In this document: positions 24,843-33,208 of the stretch, one piece after another
Numbering within the stretch: the first letter of the stretch is position 1
Layout of the letters: each line of letters starts with the position of its first letter
Program-made: the position numbers and the translations under genes
Notes under the pieces: model-generated
The model's input: the letters and a program-made list of their open reading frames with translations, nothing else
Told to the model about the DNA's origin: nothing
Database searches by the model: none
Assembly (NCBI RefSeq): GCF_000407485.1
Contig: NZ_ASWD01000002.1
Location: 868,001-932,000, forward strand
DNA from: Enterococcus pallens ATCC BAA-351
GTDB taxonomy: Bacteria; Bacillota; Bacilli; Lactobacillales; Enterococcaceae
Direction: 5' to 3'
Length of the DNA: 64,000 nucleotides

Positions 24843-25301
24843 TTAGCAACTTGCTTTTTGTTCTTCCCCGAAATCTTTAATTTGATTCAAGCAACTTAGA
24901 TTATTTTGAAAATATTCTTCCTCCAACCAAATTGCTGCTAAGTTCTTCAACTCTTCCCTGGATGAATTCCAAGTTCCTAAGCATAGGACATTCGTATTGG
25001 TATCTACCCGAGATAATTTTGCGGTATAAGGGTTATGGCAAAGCGCTGAACGAACTCCGTTAAATTTATTTGCTGCAATATTCATTTCTTGACCTGTAGT
25101 ACTAATTAGAATCCCACGCTCATATTCTCCGGATTGAACAGCTTTACAAACTGCTTCAAGAGCCTCTGTGTAATGAGCCGCTCCGTCAATTGCTTCATCA
25201 ATTAGGTATTTTCCGCTCGCGTTCAATGATTCAATCAAATCATTTTTCTCCTTAATACAACTAGGATCACAACCTAAAATTACTTTTATTTTTTTATTCA
25301 T
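24843..25301 (-). CDS. RpiB/LacA/LacB-family isomerase subunit, lacking the catalytic Cys
   Basis: 152 residues. It keeps the RpiB framework NIAANKFNGVRSALCHNPYTAKLSRVDTN-type region with His (CHN) and Arg (LSR) that bind substrate phosphate and ring. The loop that should read C-G-T/S-G-x-G is STTGQEM here, so the catalytic Cys is gone. The neighbour at 25321 shows the opposite pattern. In LacA/LacB (galactose-6-phosphate isomerase) two such subunits build one shared active site, so these two probably do the same. The pair is separated by 19 bp. The substrate is not determined. Confidence 0.8.
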   Translation of the reverse strand: MNKKIKVILGCDPSCIKEKNDLIESLNASGKYLIDEAIDGAAHYTEALEAVCKAVQSGEYERGILISTTGQEMNIAANKFNGVRSALCHNPYTAKLSRVDTNTNVLCLGTWNSSREELKNLAAIWLEEEYFQNNLSCLNQIKDFGEEQKASC

Positions 25302-25320
25302 TTATGGACACCTCCTGTAA

Positions 25321-25776
25321 TTAAAATTGTTGTTCGATCATTTCAATACATTTCATACCTTTTTCGTCGCGGTTATTGTATCCAACCATCAACCAAGTTT
25401 CGATCATTTTCGCGCATTTTTCATCTGATTCCATTGTCCAGGCCCCTGTACAAAGAACATTAGCATTATTATCGATCACAGAGAGAGCAGCTGGTAAAAT
25501 ATCATAAGCTAACGCTGCTCTTACTCCGTGAAACTTGTTCGCAGCGATGCATACGCCGATTCCCGATCCGCAGAATAAAATTCCTCTTTGATATTCTCCA
25601 CTCTGGATTCCCTCAGAAACGATCTTAGCTGAACTGGTGAACTCACCGATCGCTTCTTTTTCAGCTCCAGCATCAGTGATCTCATATCCATGATCTTTTA
25701 GTATTGCGATCGTTCCTTTGATCATTTGACTAATTGCCTGATCATAAGCAATGATAATTTTCATTTTTGATCCCAT
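25321..25776 (-). CDS. RpiB/LacA/LacB-family isomerase subunit with catalytic Cys
   Basis: 151 residues from ATG 25776 (GAAGGAG nine bases upstream); a longer frame to 25794 is unlikely. The catalytic Cys and anion loop are present as LFCGSGIGVCIAANK (about 67), but the region that normally has His and Arg (CH..., SR/TR) reads AYDILPAALSVIDN, so these are lost. It therefore complements the subunit at 24843. It probably converts an aldose-6-phosphate to a ketose-6-phosphate as a heteromer, feeding the ribokinase-like enzyme upstream in the operon. Confidence 0.8.
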   Translation of the reverse strand: MGSKMKIIIAYDQAISQMIKGTIAILKDHGYEITDAGAEKEAIGEFTSSAKIVSEGIQSGEYQRGILFCGSGIGVCIAANKFHGVRAALAYDILPAALSVIDNNANVLCTGAWTMESDEKCAKMIETWLMVGYNNRDEKGMKCIEMIEQQF

Positions 25777-25806
25777 TTGATTTGGCTCCTTCATTCAATT
25801 TTTAAG

Positions 25807-26724
25807 CTATTTTAGACCGAGTTGTTTCTCAACCTCAGAAAAAGTCGGCAAGGATGGTTGTGCTCCTAATCTTGATACTGTAACTGCTGATGTTGCCACG
25901 GCCCACTCCAAAGCGGCTTCGATTGGATAATCGATTGATAGACCGAAAGCCAGACCACCAATAAAGGAATCACCTGCGGCTGTTGTATCTTCCACCTGCA
26001 CTTTATGGGCATTTTTAAAGAAGGAATTCGTGTTGTCTTGAAAAAGAATGCCACGTTCACCTAGAGTAATAATTACTTTCTCAAACCCTTTATTCCGTAA
26101 TTCCGCTGCAGCTTTTTGTGCATCCTGATCTGTTTTGATTGCTATTCCTGTCAGTAATTCTGCCTCGGTTTCATTAGGAATGATCAAATTGATCATGTCA
26201 TTGTATTTTTCATCAATCTTTTGTGCTGGGGCTGGATTGAAGATCACAAATTTATTGTGTTTACGCGCCAATTCAATCGAGCGATAAACAACTGGTAACG
26301 GAACTTCCAACTGTAAAATAATAATGTCATTTGCCGCGATCAATGCCTCGCAGGAGTCAATTTCTTCAACGGTCAGCTCCATATTGGCCCCAGGAACAAC
26401 AATGATTCGATTGTTTCCCTCTGCATCTAAAGTGATACTGCCTACTCCTGTCGCCTTTTTGGGATCACGAAAGACATTTTTACTATCAATCCCATCATTT
26501 TCTAACGCTTCTATGTGTTCTTGACCAAAAGCGTCGTCTCCGACTTTACCAATCATATCGACTTTTCCACCAAGTCTTGCTGCGGTCACCGCTTGATTTG
26601 CACCTTTACCGCCAGTGAATTGGTTAAAAGAATTCCCTATAAAGGTCTCTCCATTTTTTGGTAAACGATCCGCTTGAACAACCAAGTCCGTCATAAAACT
26701 GCCGATAACCAGGATCTTTTTCAT
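25807..26724 (-). CDS. rbsK: Ribokinase (PfkB family)
   Basis: 305 residues. PfkB signature 1 is visible as NQFTGGKGANQAVTAARLGG (about 37-56) and signature 2 with the catalytic Asp as DTTAAGDSFIGGL (Asp about 254). Length and the sequence IGSFMTDLVVQADRLPKNGET are typical of RbsK. It phosphorylates ribose, or here perhaps a related sugar or ketose phosphate, using ATP. AAAGGAGGCTTTCAA precedes ATG 26724. It lies 15 bp after the SIS gene and 30 bp before the isomerase pair. Confidence 0.88.
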   Translation of the reverse strand: MKKILVIGSFMTDLVVQADRLPKNGETFIGNSFNQFTGGKGANQAVTAARLGGKVDMIGKVGDDAFGQEHIEALENDGIDSKNVFRDPKKATGVGSITLDAEGNNRIIVVPGANMELTVEEIDSCEALIAANDIIILQLEVPLPVVYRSIELARKHNKFVIFNPAPAQKIDEKYNDMINLIIPNETEAELLTGIAIKTDQDAQKAAAELRNKGFEKVIITLGERGILFQDNTNSFFKNAHKVQVEDTTAAGDSFIGGLAFGLSIDYPIEAALEWAVATSAVTVSRLGAQPSLPTFSEVEKQLGLK

Positions 26725-26739
26725 TTGAAAGCCTCCTTT

Positions 26740-27330
26740 CTATTTGCTGCTTTTAATACCTAAACTTCCTCCGGGGTGAAATAAAGCAAAATCGGATTTC
26801 CCGAATTTCTTCACATGAGATAGCGTCAAGGCAATCGCATCTCCCACAACTAAGGTCGCTGTTGAGCTGTTCGTTGGTGCCAAGTCTAGTGGATCGGCTT
26901 CTTTTTCAACAAATAAATTAAGGTTGATATCACTTGCTTTTGAAATTGTTGATTCAGGATTACTGGTAATCGAAATAATTTTTGCGCCAATTGCCCGAAT
27001 TGGTGTGATCGTAGCAATTACTTCCCCGGTTTCTCCACTATTTGAAATCATCACAACAATATCCTTTGCCTCGATCATTCCTAGATCGCCATGTAGTGCT
27101 TCTGTCGCATGGACAAAGAATGCTGTTGTGCCTGTACTAGCAAAAGTTGCAGCTAGTTTTTTTCCGATAATGCCAGATTTTCCAACACCTAAGAATACTA
27201 CTTTGCCTTTGCAATTTAGAATGGCTTCCACCGCTTGGTTGTACGTTTGTTCATCAATGTTGTTATAAACCTCATCAATACATTCCTTCTCGACATTAAT
27301 ATAGGTACGAATTTTTTCTGTATAGTTCAT
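26740..27330 (-). CDS. SIS-domain sugar-phosphate isomerase (KdsD/GutQ type without CBS domains)
   Basis: 196 residues, one SIS domain. The sequence GVGKSGIIGKKLAATFASTGTTAFFVHATEALHGDLGMI and the ending HPGGSLG are the signatures of arabinose-5-phosphate isomerases (KdsD, KpsF, GutQ). Those enzymes have about 320 residues with two CBS domains; here the protein stops after the SIS domain. Catalysis resides in the SIS domain, so activity is plausible. It is the first gene of the transcription unit that runs through the ribokinase to the EIID gene. 6-phospho-3-hexuloisomerase is the main alternative. Confidence 0.82.
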   Translation of the reverse strand: MNYTEKIRTYINVEKECIDEVYNNIDEQTYNQAVEAILNCKGKVVFLGVGKSGIIGKKLAATFASTGTTAFFVHATEALHGDLGMIEAKDIVVMISNSGETGEVIATITPIRAIGAKIISITSNPESTISKASDINLNLFVEKEADPLDLAPTNSSTATLVVGDAIALTLSHVKKFGKSDFALFHPGGSLGIKSSK

Positions 27331-27391
27331 ATGCTCCCCTTCTTCACCTCATTGAAAACTCTTACATTCCATTTTAAGATAAAACTATTTC

Positions 27392-27434
27392 TTAAAAAGA
27401 GAATCAACTAGACAGATTGCTCTATTTGATTCTC
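27392..27434 (-). terminator. rho-independent terminator after the NAL-type aldolase gene
   Basis: Perfect stem GAGAATCAA / TTGATTCTC followed on the minus strand by TTTTTAAG. It splits the minus-strand genes into two units: 31070-27450 and 27330-21671. Confidence 0.8.
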
Positions 27435-27449
27435 TTTCAGACTGATCAA

Positions 27450-28328
27450 TTATAGTAACCCGTTTTCAATCGCCACTTTCTTTAGCTTCGCTTTTTCCTC
27501 ATCAGTCAAAGGTAGAAACGGTTTACGACATTCACCGCAATCAATGCCCTGCAGCTTCAAGATTTCTTTCACGCCTTTAAAGACACCGACTTCGCAAAGG
27601 ACAGAAACAACATTATTGACTTCATTTTGAATCTTCAAAGCCTCTTGCAGCTTACCCGCCGCAAACAGTTGATTCAGCTGAACAAATTTACCAGCCATAA
27701 TGTTATAGGTACTTCCAATTCCAGCACTAACGCCGACTGATAAAGCACTTAGATAAATCTCATCATGTCCGATAAAAATACTTTTCTCCGGAAACTGTTC
27801 AACGAGCTGCTGCAATTGGAATAAATCATAGCTAGTATGCTTCAAACCAATAATTTTTTCGTTAGACAACAAACGAGTTAAATCATCCATGCTGAATTTC
27901 ACCGCTGACATCGCTGGAATGTTATACACGATTACCGGAACAGAAACAGCATCGGCCAAGTCATTATAAAACTGAACATATTCATCCATATTGAATGAAA
28001 AGTAGAATGGCGGCACAGAAGAGATAGCTGATACATTCAACTCTTCTGCGTGTTTTGCCAACTCAATACTGTGCTTCGTTGAAAACATTCCAACATTTAC
28101 GATGACTTCTGCTCTTTTTCCAACAATTTCCATCACCGCTTCTACCAGATATTCTCTTTCTGCCATTGAAAGCATGTACGATTCTCCGGTACTACCTGTA
28201 AGATAGAAGCCCTCTACACCTTCATCAAGATTCTTTTGAATAAGTTTTTCCAATGAGGAATAGCTGATATTTCCTTTATTATCGTAAGGAGTGACTAAAG
28301 CTGTAAAAATCCCATTAAACTTTTTCAT
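27450..28328 (-). CDS. Dihydrodipicolinate synthase / N-acetylneuraminate lyase family aldolase
   Basis: 292 residues, DapA superfamily TIM barrel. The Schiff-base Lys is in IIGLKHTSYD (about 163), the catalytic Tyr in VIVYNIPAMS (about 137) and the keto-acid-binding loop is TGSTGES (about 45). FIGHDEIYLSALSVGVSAGIGSTYNIM strongly resembles N-acetylneuraminate lyases and related 2-keto-3-deoxy sugar-acid aldolases rather than true DapA. It should split a 2-keto-3-deoxy acid to pyruvate and an aldehyde. It follows the aldehyde dehydrogenase gene by 18 bp and ends the unit before a terminator. The exact sugar acid is unknown. Confidence 0.85.
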   Translation of the reverse strand: MKKFNGIFTALVTPYDNKGNISYSSLEKLIQKNLDEGVEGFYLTGSTGESYMLSMAEREYLVEAVMEIVGKRAEVIVNVGMFSTKHSIELAKHAEELNVSAISSVPPFYFSFNMDEYVQFYNDLADAVSVPVIVYNIPAMSAVKFSMDDLTRLLSNEKIIGLKHTSYDLFQLQQLVEQFPEKSIFIGHDEIYLSALSVGVSAGIGSTYNIMAGKFVQLNQLFAAGKLQEALKIQNEVNNVVSVLCEVGVFKGVKEILKLQGIDCGECRKPFLPLTDEEKAKLKKVAIENGLL

Positions 28329-28346
28329 CGCTAGACTCCTATCTAG

Positions 28347-29804
28347 TTATTTGCTGTCGTTGTATTTTTTCATCGCATAACGGAAGATGATTGATTTTTC
28401 TTGGGTTACTTCTTCAAGGACAGAAGACATACACTCACGGCTATTACCGCTCATTTTCTTACCGCCGCCAAATGGTAATTCCTGCGCTCGGAAACCACCT
28501 GAACCATTGATTGCGACCATTCCCGTTTTGAGTGATCCGGCAACCTTCATAGCATCTTGGAAATCATTTGTAATCACACCCGAACTCAAACCAAAGCTAG
28601 ATGCTTCCGCAATTTCTATTGCTTCGTCTAGGGTTTCAAATTCGATGATCGGATATACAGGACCGAAAACTTCCATATCTCTAGCGATATCCATGTCGAC
28701 TGTTACATTATCTAAAACAGTTGGTTCATAGAAAGCCCCATCACGAGTGCCGCCATAGATTAATTTGGCTCCTTGTTCGATCGTTTTTTCTACTTGTTTC
28801 TGTACATCAATCGCTGCTTTTTCGCTAATCAAAGTGCCATAATTTGTTTCAAGGTCTAACAGGTCTCCTGTTTTGATCGTCTTCAACCGTTCCTCAATCA
28901 ATCTGTTAACAAACTCTTCTTTGATTGATTTATGAACAATGAAACGCTTCGCCCCTGAACAAGCTTGACCAGCATTTCTCGTTTTATCGCCGGCTTCATT
29001 GACCGCTAAGTCCATATCACAATCCGCACAAATGATTAACGGATCATTTCCACCTAGTTCAAATTTATAGTCCGTTAAGTTTTCAGCTGCACTTTTCGCG
29101 ATGGAGATACCTGCTGAAACGCCGCCAGTCAAGTTCACTTGAGCCAATAAAGGATTTCCGCAGATCCAGCCGCCAACTGTTGATCCACCGCCCGTAACAC
29201 ATTGAACAGCTTCTGGTGTCACCCCTGCTTCAACCAATAAGCCCATTAGCTTCATAACACATAATGGATTAGAAGATGCTGGTTTTACTACAATTGAGTT
29301 TCCTGCCATCAACGCGGGACCAGCCTTGAACGCCCATAATGCCGCTGGGAAGTTGAAAGGAATGATACAAGCAATTACTCCGAGTGGTTCATGGACTGTT
29401 ACTTGTAAATCATCGTCATAACCGCCTTCGATTCCCATTGGCATCGTTTTGCCATATTGATGCTTAACGATTTCGATTGAGCTTTCAAAGGTCATGTAAA
29501 CTGAATCAATTTCACCGTAAGAATCGAAAATTGGTTTCCCAGTTTCCAGGGTTAGTGTTTTGGCTAAGTCATCACGATTTTCTTTGATTAGCTCTAAGTA
29601 CTTACGCATAATTGCAGCACGTTCGCGAATAATTATTTTATTCCAATTTTTTTGTCCTTCAACTGCACTTTCAATCGCAAAATCAACATCTTCTTTCGTA
29701 GCCATAGGTACAGTATCCAAAAATTTTCCATCATACGGATTAGTTACATCTTGTGTCTCTTTGTTACTTGAATCGACCCATTGTCCATTGATCAACATTT
29801 TCAT
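28347..29804 (-). CDS. NAD(P)-dependent aldehyde dehydrogenase
   Basis: 485 residues from ATG 29804, which has AGGAGG close upstream; a 12-residue longer frame has none. ALDH landmarks: IIPFNFPAALWAFKAGPALMAGN (about 150), active-site Glu in FELGGNDP (about 254), nucleophile Cys in AGQACSGAKRF (about 288) and EVFGPVYPIIEF (about 384). It probably oxidises the aldehyde released by the adjacent aldolase (lactaldehyde, glycolaldehyde or glyceraldehyde type). Alternatively it oxidises a 2-oxoglutarate semialdehyde if the DapA-type protein is a dehydratase. Confidence 0.88.
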   Translation of the reverse strand: MKMLINGQWVDSSNKETQDVTNPYDGKFLDTVPMATKEDVDFAIESAVEGQKNWNKIIIRERAAIMRKYLELIKENRDDLAKTLTLETGKPIFDSYGEIDSVYMTFESSIEIVKHQYGKTMPMGIEGGYDDDLQVTVHEPLGVIACIIPFNFPAALWAFKAGPALMAGNSIVVKPASSNPLCVMKLMGLLVEAGVTPEAVQCVTGGGSTVGGWICGNPLLAQVNLTGGVSAGISIAKSAAENLTDYKFELGGNDPLIICADCDMDLAVNEAGDKTRNAGQACSGAKRFIVHKSIKEEFVNRLIEERLKTIKTGDLLDLETNYGTLISEKAAIDVQKQVEKTIEQGAKLIYGGTRDGAFYEPTVLDNVTVDMDIARDMEVFGPVYPIIEFETLDEAIEIAEASSFGLSSGVITNDFQDAMKVAGSLKTGMVAINGSGGFRAQELPFGGGKKMSGNSRECMSSVLEEVTQEKSIIFRYAMKKYNDSK

Positions 29805-29969
29805 AATTACTTTCCTCCTAGTTCGTTTTATGATATTCATTTTTCAAAAAGTGAAAAATGAGTTTGATGCTCACCACGTATATCATTCAACTAAACGCAG
29901 ACTTTTTCGAATGATGACTTTTTTTTTGATCATTAGCCGAAAAGAACTGCGAAAAGTGGAACTGACAGC

Positions 29970-31070
29970 CTATTTCAGTAGTGTTATATTGTCTTCGTTT
30001 AATTCCATTCCCAAACCAGGTCCATCTGGAATGGTTAAGATACCATTTTTTGGTTCTGGCGGATTTTTGTACACCATTTTGGTCACGTCTTCAAAAAGGA
30101 ATAACCGTTCTAAGAACACTGCATTTGGAGCCGCACTTGCTAAGTGCATATGGACGTGTTCCATCGCATGTGGCGCAAAAGCGATATTAAAGCTTTGAGA
30201 TAAACCAATAATCTTTAACGTCTCGGTGTATCCGCCACAACGACAAGCATCAACTTGTAAGTAGTCTACAGCTTCAGCCAAAAGTAAATCTCTCGCGCCG
30301 TATTTTGTATATTCATGTTCCCCAGTTCCTAGTGGAATGTCTGTACCCTGCTTGAATTTGTGTAAGCCGGGGATATCATCCGCAAAAACAGGTTCCTCAA
30401 ACAACATGATGTCATATTGACGAATGTCATTTGCCAGCTTTACTGCATCTCCGGCATAGAAAGCATTATTCGCATCAACCATAAATTCAATATCTGGTCC
30501 AATTGCCTCTCGAACTTTACGACATCTTCGAACATCTGCTTTAAGATCTTTCCCGCCGTTGTATCCTACCTTTAACTTGATGGCTGTGTATCCACGAGAA
30601 ACCATTTCCAACGCTTCTGCAACTAATGCGTCGTCATCATGAGATGTCCAGCCTCCGCTAGCATAAATCGGAATTTCTGTTTTGGTTCCGCCCAATAATT
30701 TGTATAGCGGCATATCCAGAATTTTTCCTTTTAAATCCCATAATGCGATATCCAGTGCACTCAAAGCACAGAAAGCCAATCCTTTCCGACCAACACCTCT
30801 TGGATAATGGAAAAGCTCTTCCCAGATATCTTCTGTCTCAAATGGTGTTCTACCAATAATTTTCGGTGCATAGTATCTTTCAATCAAATCTTTGATCGAT
30901 TCGCCGCCTACTTCATGATAGGTGACACCGATCCCAACTAATCCTTGATCAGTTGCTACCTGGACCACACACATGCCGACTGTTTCGACTGTTCGAGTCG
31001 CATCTTGAAAACCATAATCAATTGGAGCTGCAACTAAATCTACTTTGACTTTTTTTATAACCTGATTCAT
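29970..31070 (-). CDS. Enolase-superfamily sugar-acid dehydratase (mandelate racemase group)
   Basis: 366 residues from ATG 31070 (AAAGGATGGGCGAGC upstream); the GTG at 31112 has no ribosome site. Catalytic KxK is in AIKLKVGYN (about 165), metal ligands in FMVDANNAF, FEEPV and GEHEYT, and the His/Asp dyad in LQVDACRCGG and FAPHAME. The GEHEYT metal motif and His-rich end resemble rhamnonate/fuconate-type dehydratases. It should dehydrate a sugar acid to a 2-keto-3-deoxy acid for the aldolase at 27450. It is the first gene of the unit. The 165-bp gap to the aldehyde dehydrogenase gene has no clear terminator. Confidence 0.86.
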   Translation of the reverse strand: MNQVIKKVKVDLVAAPIDYGFQDATRTVETVGMCVVQVATDQGLVGIGVTYHEVGGESIKDLIERYYAPKIIGRTPFETEDIWEELFHYPRGVGRKGLAFCALSALDIALWDLKGKILDMPLYKLLGGTKTEIPIYASGGWTSHDDDALVAEALEMVSRGYTAIKLKVGYNGGKDLKADVRRCRKVREAIGPDIEFMVDANNAFYAGDAVKLANDIRQYDIMLFEEPVFADDIPGLHKFKQGTDIPLGTGEHEYTKYGARDLLLAEAVDYLQVDACRCGGYTETLKIIGLSQSFNIAFAPHAMEHVHMHLASAAPNAVFLERLFLFEDVTKMVYKNPPEPKNGILTIPDGPGLGMELNEDNITLLK

Positions 31071-31138
31071 GCTCGCCCATCCTTTCTTTAACCCGATTAT
31101 ATGAACCAGCACTGATTAAATCTACAAGTTGGAAGAGC

Positions 31139-31168
31139 TTGACAACGCTGTCATCAGTTTGTCATTTC
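31139..31168 (-). promoter_or_regulatory. operator or cre-like motif upstream of the sugar-acid unit
   Basis: TTGACAACGCTGTCATCAGTTTGTCATTTC, almost the same as 23896-23925. On the minus strand TTGTCA in this block could be a -35 box, so a protein bound here would block the promoter. Confidence 0.55.
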
Positions 31169-31636
31169 GTTGATTTTTAGAAAAGAACAGATGTGTCTTA
31201 TTTTTCATTAATTAGAAAGAACAGAAAATAAAATAACGAACTCTTCGATATGATAGGTGCTTCAGTCATTGATACAAAAAAAGACTGTGATATAAGTCTC
31301 TAAAAAAATACCAGTGAAAATGACGATAACTGCCAATTTCACTGGTATTTACGAGGTAGAGTAACAATAATAAAATATTGCGAGCCCCTCATGTTGTTCT
31401 CCTGTAAAAAAACTGTGAAGTAACTTCCAACATGAAATTAGTGGTTACTCACACAGTTCATATAATATTCTTTTTTCTGGGATACGAATAGTCCGATAAT
31501 TTTGAATAAGTAACTAGTAGTCCATATTAGTTTTTAATGTTCTTCATCAGCTTTTTAATCGATCTTGCTACTTCCTGTCTCTCATATTATTCAAACAGAC
31601 TTGTTGATTTTTCTTTCAGGCGCCAGACTTTGCGCA
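31169..31636. other. intergenic interval with two hairpins
   Basis: No gene. It holds a perfect 13-bp hairpin at 31307-31349 (AATACCAGTGAAA / TTTCACTGGTATT, minus-strand T run) and a second hairpin at 31405-31456 (ACTGTG-GTAAC / GTTAC-CACAGT, minus-strand T run). Both could end transcripts from the aldolase side. From about 31540 the sequence matches the left copy at 13640. Confidence 0.6.
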
Positions 31637-31890
31637 CTAAAAAAAGCCAACAACAGTTTGCTGGCTCATTGATTGAAAATCAATCATTCAACTCTTTGAT
31701 TTTTTCAATCGTTTTCTTTTGGACAGAATTTTTTGCACTGGTTAAAACCGCGATTAAATTCGCTTCTTGATGATTTTCATCGTAAGCATGACCGATACTT
31801 TGAATATAACTCTGCCGCAACTCGCTGGCTACATTGATTTTCACTACATTGTAGTCTTTCATTTTCTGAAGCTGCTCGGAAGCGATCCCT
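31540..31890. repeat. aldolase gene end and flank, parent of the left copy at 13640-13973
   Basis: About 350 bp that recur at 13640-13973 in the same orientation with about 90 percent identity. This copy is part of an intact gene and so is probably the source. Confidence 0.8.
31637..31666 (-). terminator. terminator of the glucitol-class PTS operon
   Basis: AGCCA...TGGCT stem with a T run on the minus strand, 14 bp after the aldolase stop. Confidence 0.7.
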
Positions 31891-32513
31891 GAGCCACCAT
31901 GGATAACCAGTGGGACAGGAGATTCTTTTTCGATCTCTGCTAATAAATCAAAATCAATACAAGGCTCTTCATCCATTCCATGTACATTTCCTACTGAAAC
32001 TGCTAGTAGATCACAGCCTGTTCGCTCAACAAACTCCTTCACCTGCTTTGGATCAGTCTTGCAATCCGCTTCATTGACATGATCGTCTTCTTTTCCTTTG
32101 ATCGCGCCTAATTCCGCCTCAACAGGAACACCATAGGCTTTCGCAAAATCTACTGCTTCTTTGGTATAGCGAATATTCTCTTCAAAATCAAACTCAGCTC
32201 CGTCAATCATTACAGAAGTAAACCCTGCTCGAACCGCCGCTTTGAAGTCTTCCATCTTTTTACCATGATCTAAATGCAAAGCTACTGGTGTATCCATTTG
32301 CTTAGCTTTGCGCTCTACCATTTCCACAATTCCCTCGTAACCTGCTAACTCAATATTTGAAGGAGCGATTTGGATAAAGCTTGGAATTTTTGTTTCTTCA
32401 ATGGCATCTAAAATCCCAACGGTCGTTTCCAAATTGGTTGTATTAAAAGCGCCGCCCATTACCTGTTGTTCTTGAATAAAATTTACTAATAACTTGCCGT
32501 TAACTAATGGCAT
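31680..32513 (-). CDS. Class II fructose-bisphosphate aldolase family protein
   Basis: 277 residues. Zinc ligands and active residues are in ALHLDHGKK (about 82), VGNVHGMDEEP (about 175) and IHGGSGI (about 205), with the phosphate loop KINVASELRQ (about 225). It should cleave a ketose bisphosphate, probably the product of the FGGY kinase encoded upstream, to DHAP and an aldose phosphate. It is the last gene of the glucitol-class PTS operon. Its 3' end is duplicated at 13780. ATG 32513 follows AAGGAGAGTGAACAAAA. Confidence 0.88.
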   Translation of the reverse strand: MPLVNGKLLVNFIQEQQVMGGAFNTTNLETTVGILDAIEETKIPSFIQIAPSNIELAGYEGIVEMVERKAKQMDTPVALHLDHGKKMEDFKAAVRAGFTSVMIDGAEFDFEENIRYTKEAVDFAKAYGVPVEAELGAIKGKEDDHVNEADCKTDPKQVKEFVERTGCDLLAVSVGNVHGMDEEPCIDFDLLAEIEKESPVPLVIHGGSGIASEQLQKMKDYNVVKINVASELRQSYIQSIGHAYDENHQEANLIAVLTSAKNSVQKKTIEKIKELND

Positions 32514-32533
32514 TTTTGTTCACTCTCCTTACG

Positions 32534-33208
32534 TTATCTTAACGCTCCTAGTAAATCCGTCAGCAGCTCATTTTTATTTTCTGACAATGCCAACGTACTG
32601 GAAATCCCTGTCCCTTGAGCACCCAATCTGAGTAAGCGTCGAACATCTTTACCACAAGTAATCCCTGCACCCTCCATGATCAAGATTTCAGAGTTCACTG
32701 CCCGCACTGCCGCAATCGTCTCAGCAATGTAGGATTCATCACTCACTGTTCCAGTACCTACTAAACAATCCGGTTCACATAAGATGATATCAGGATCTAA
32801 AGTAGCAATTGCTGCTGATTCCTCTGGTGTATCCGCACAGGCGATGGTAATAATTCCTAATTCCTTTGCTCGCTTGATTGTTGTACTCAATTCTTTAATC
32901 GTTAATGGATGTTCCATATGATTCAAGAAAGTTGCCTCAACGCCATTTGCCTTTAAAGACTCTAAGGGGGTTCTCCCCATTCCTCTCCCCAATCCATTAG
33001 CATCTGCCGTTTGTGCCGTCACAATCACATGTTCAGTATTTTGCACGATGTTCACCAGTTCAGCCGCTGGTGCTACAAAAAAGATAGAAGATTCATGTTT
33101 TTCGGCTAACTCGTCTGTCATTTTTGCTAATTCTATTAGTTCGTTACCTACTAAGTAAGATTTAGGGCTAACTGTAAAAAAGGGAGGAGTTATTTGTTCA
33201 CGCTTCAT
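32534..33208 (-). CDS. Triosephosphate isomerase, archaeal-type short form
   Basis: 224 residues, close to archaeal TIM length rather than the 250 of bacterial TpiA. The catalytic Lys is in SPKSYLVG (about 14), His in TFLNHMEHP (about 95) and Glu in ILCEPDCLVGTG (about 140), with the phosphate loop EGAGI. It overlaps the kinase gene by 11 bp. It is probably a dedicated isomerase for DHAP, L-glyceraldehyde-3-phosphate or a tetrulose phosphate made in this pathway, while the housekeeping TpiA lies elsewhere. Confidence 0.82.
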   Translation of the reverse strand: MKREQITPPFFTVSPKSYLVGNELIELAKMTDELAEKHESSIFFVAPAAELVNIVQNTEHVIVTAQTADANGLGRGMGRTPLESLKANGVEATFLNHMEHPLTIKELSTTIKRAKELGIITIACADTPEESAAIATLDPDIILCEPDCLVGTGTVSDESYIAETIAAVRAVNSEILIMEGAGITCGKDVRRLLRLGAQGTGISSTLALSENKNELLTDLLGALR

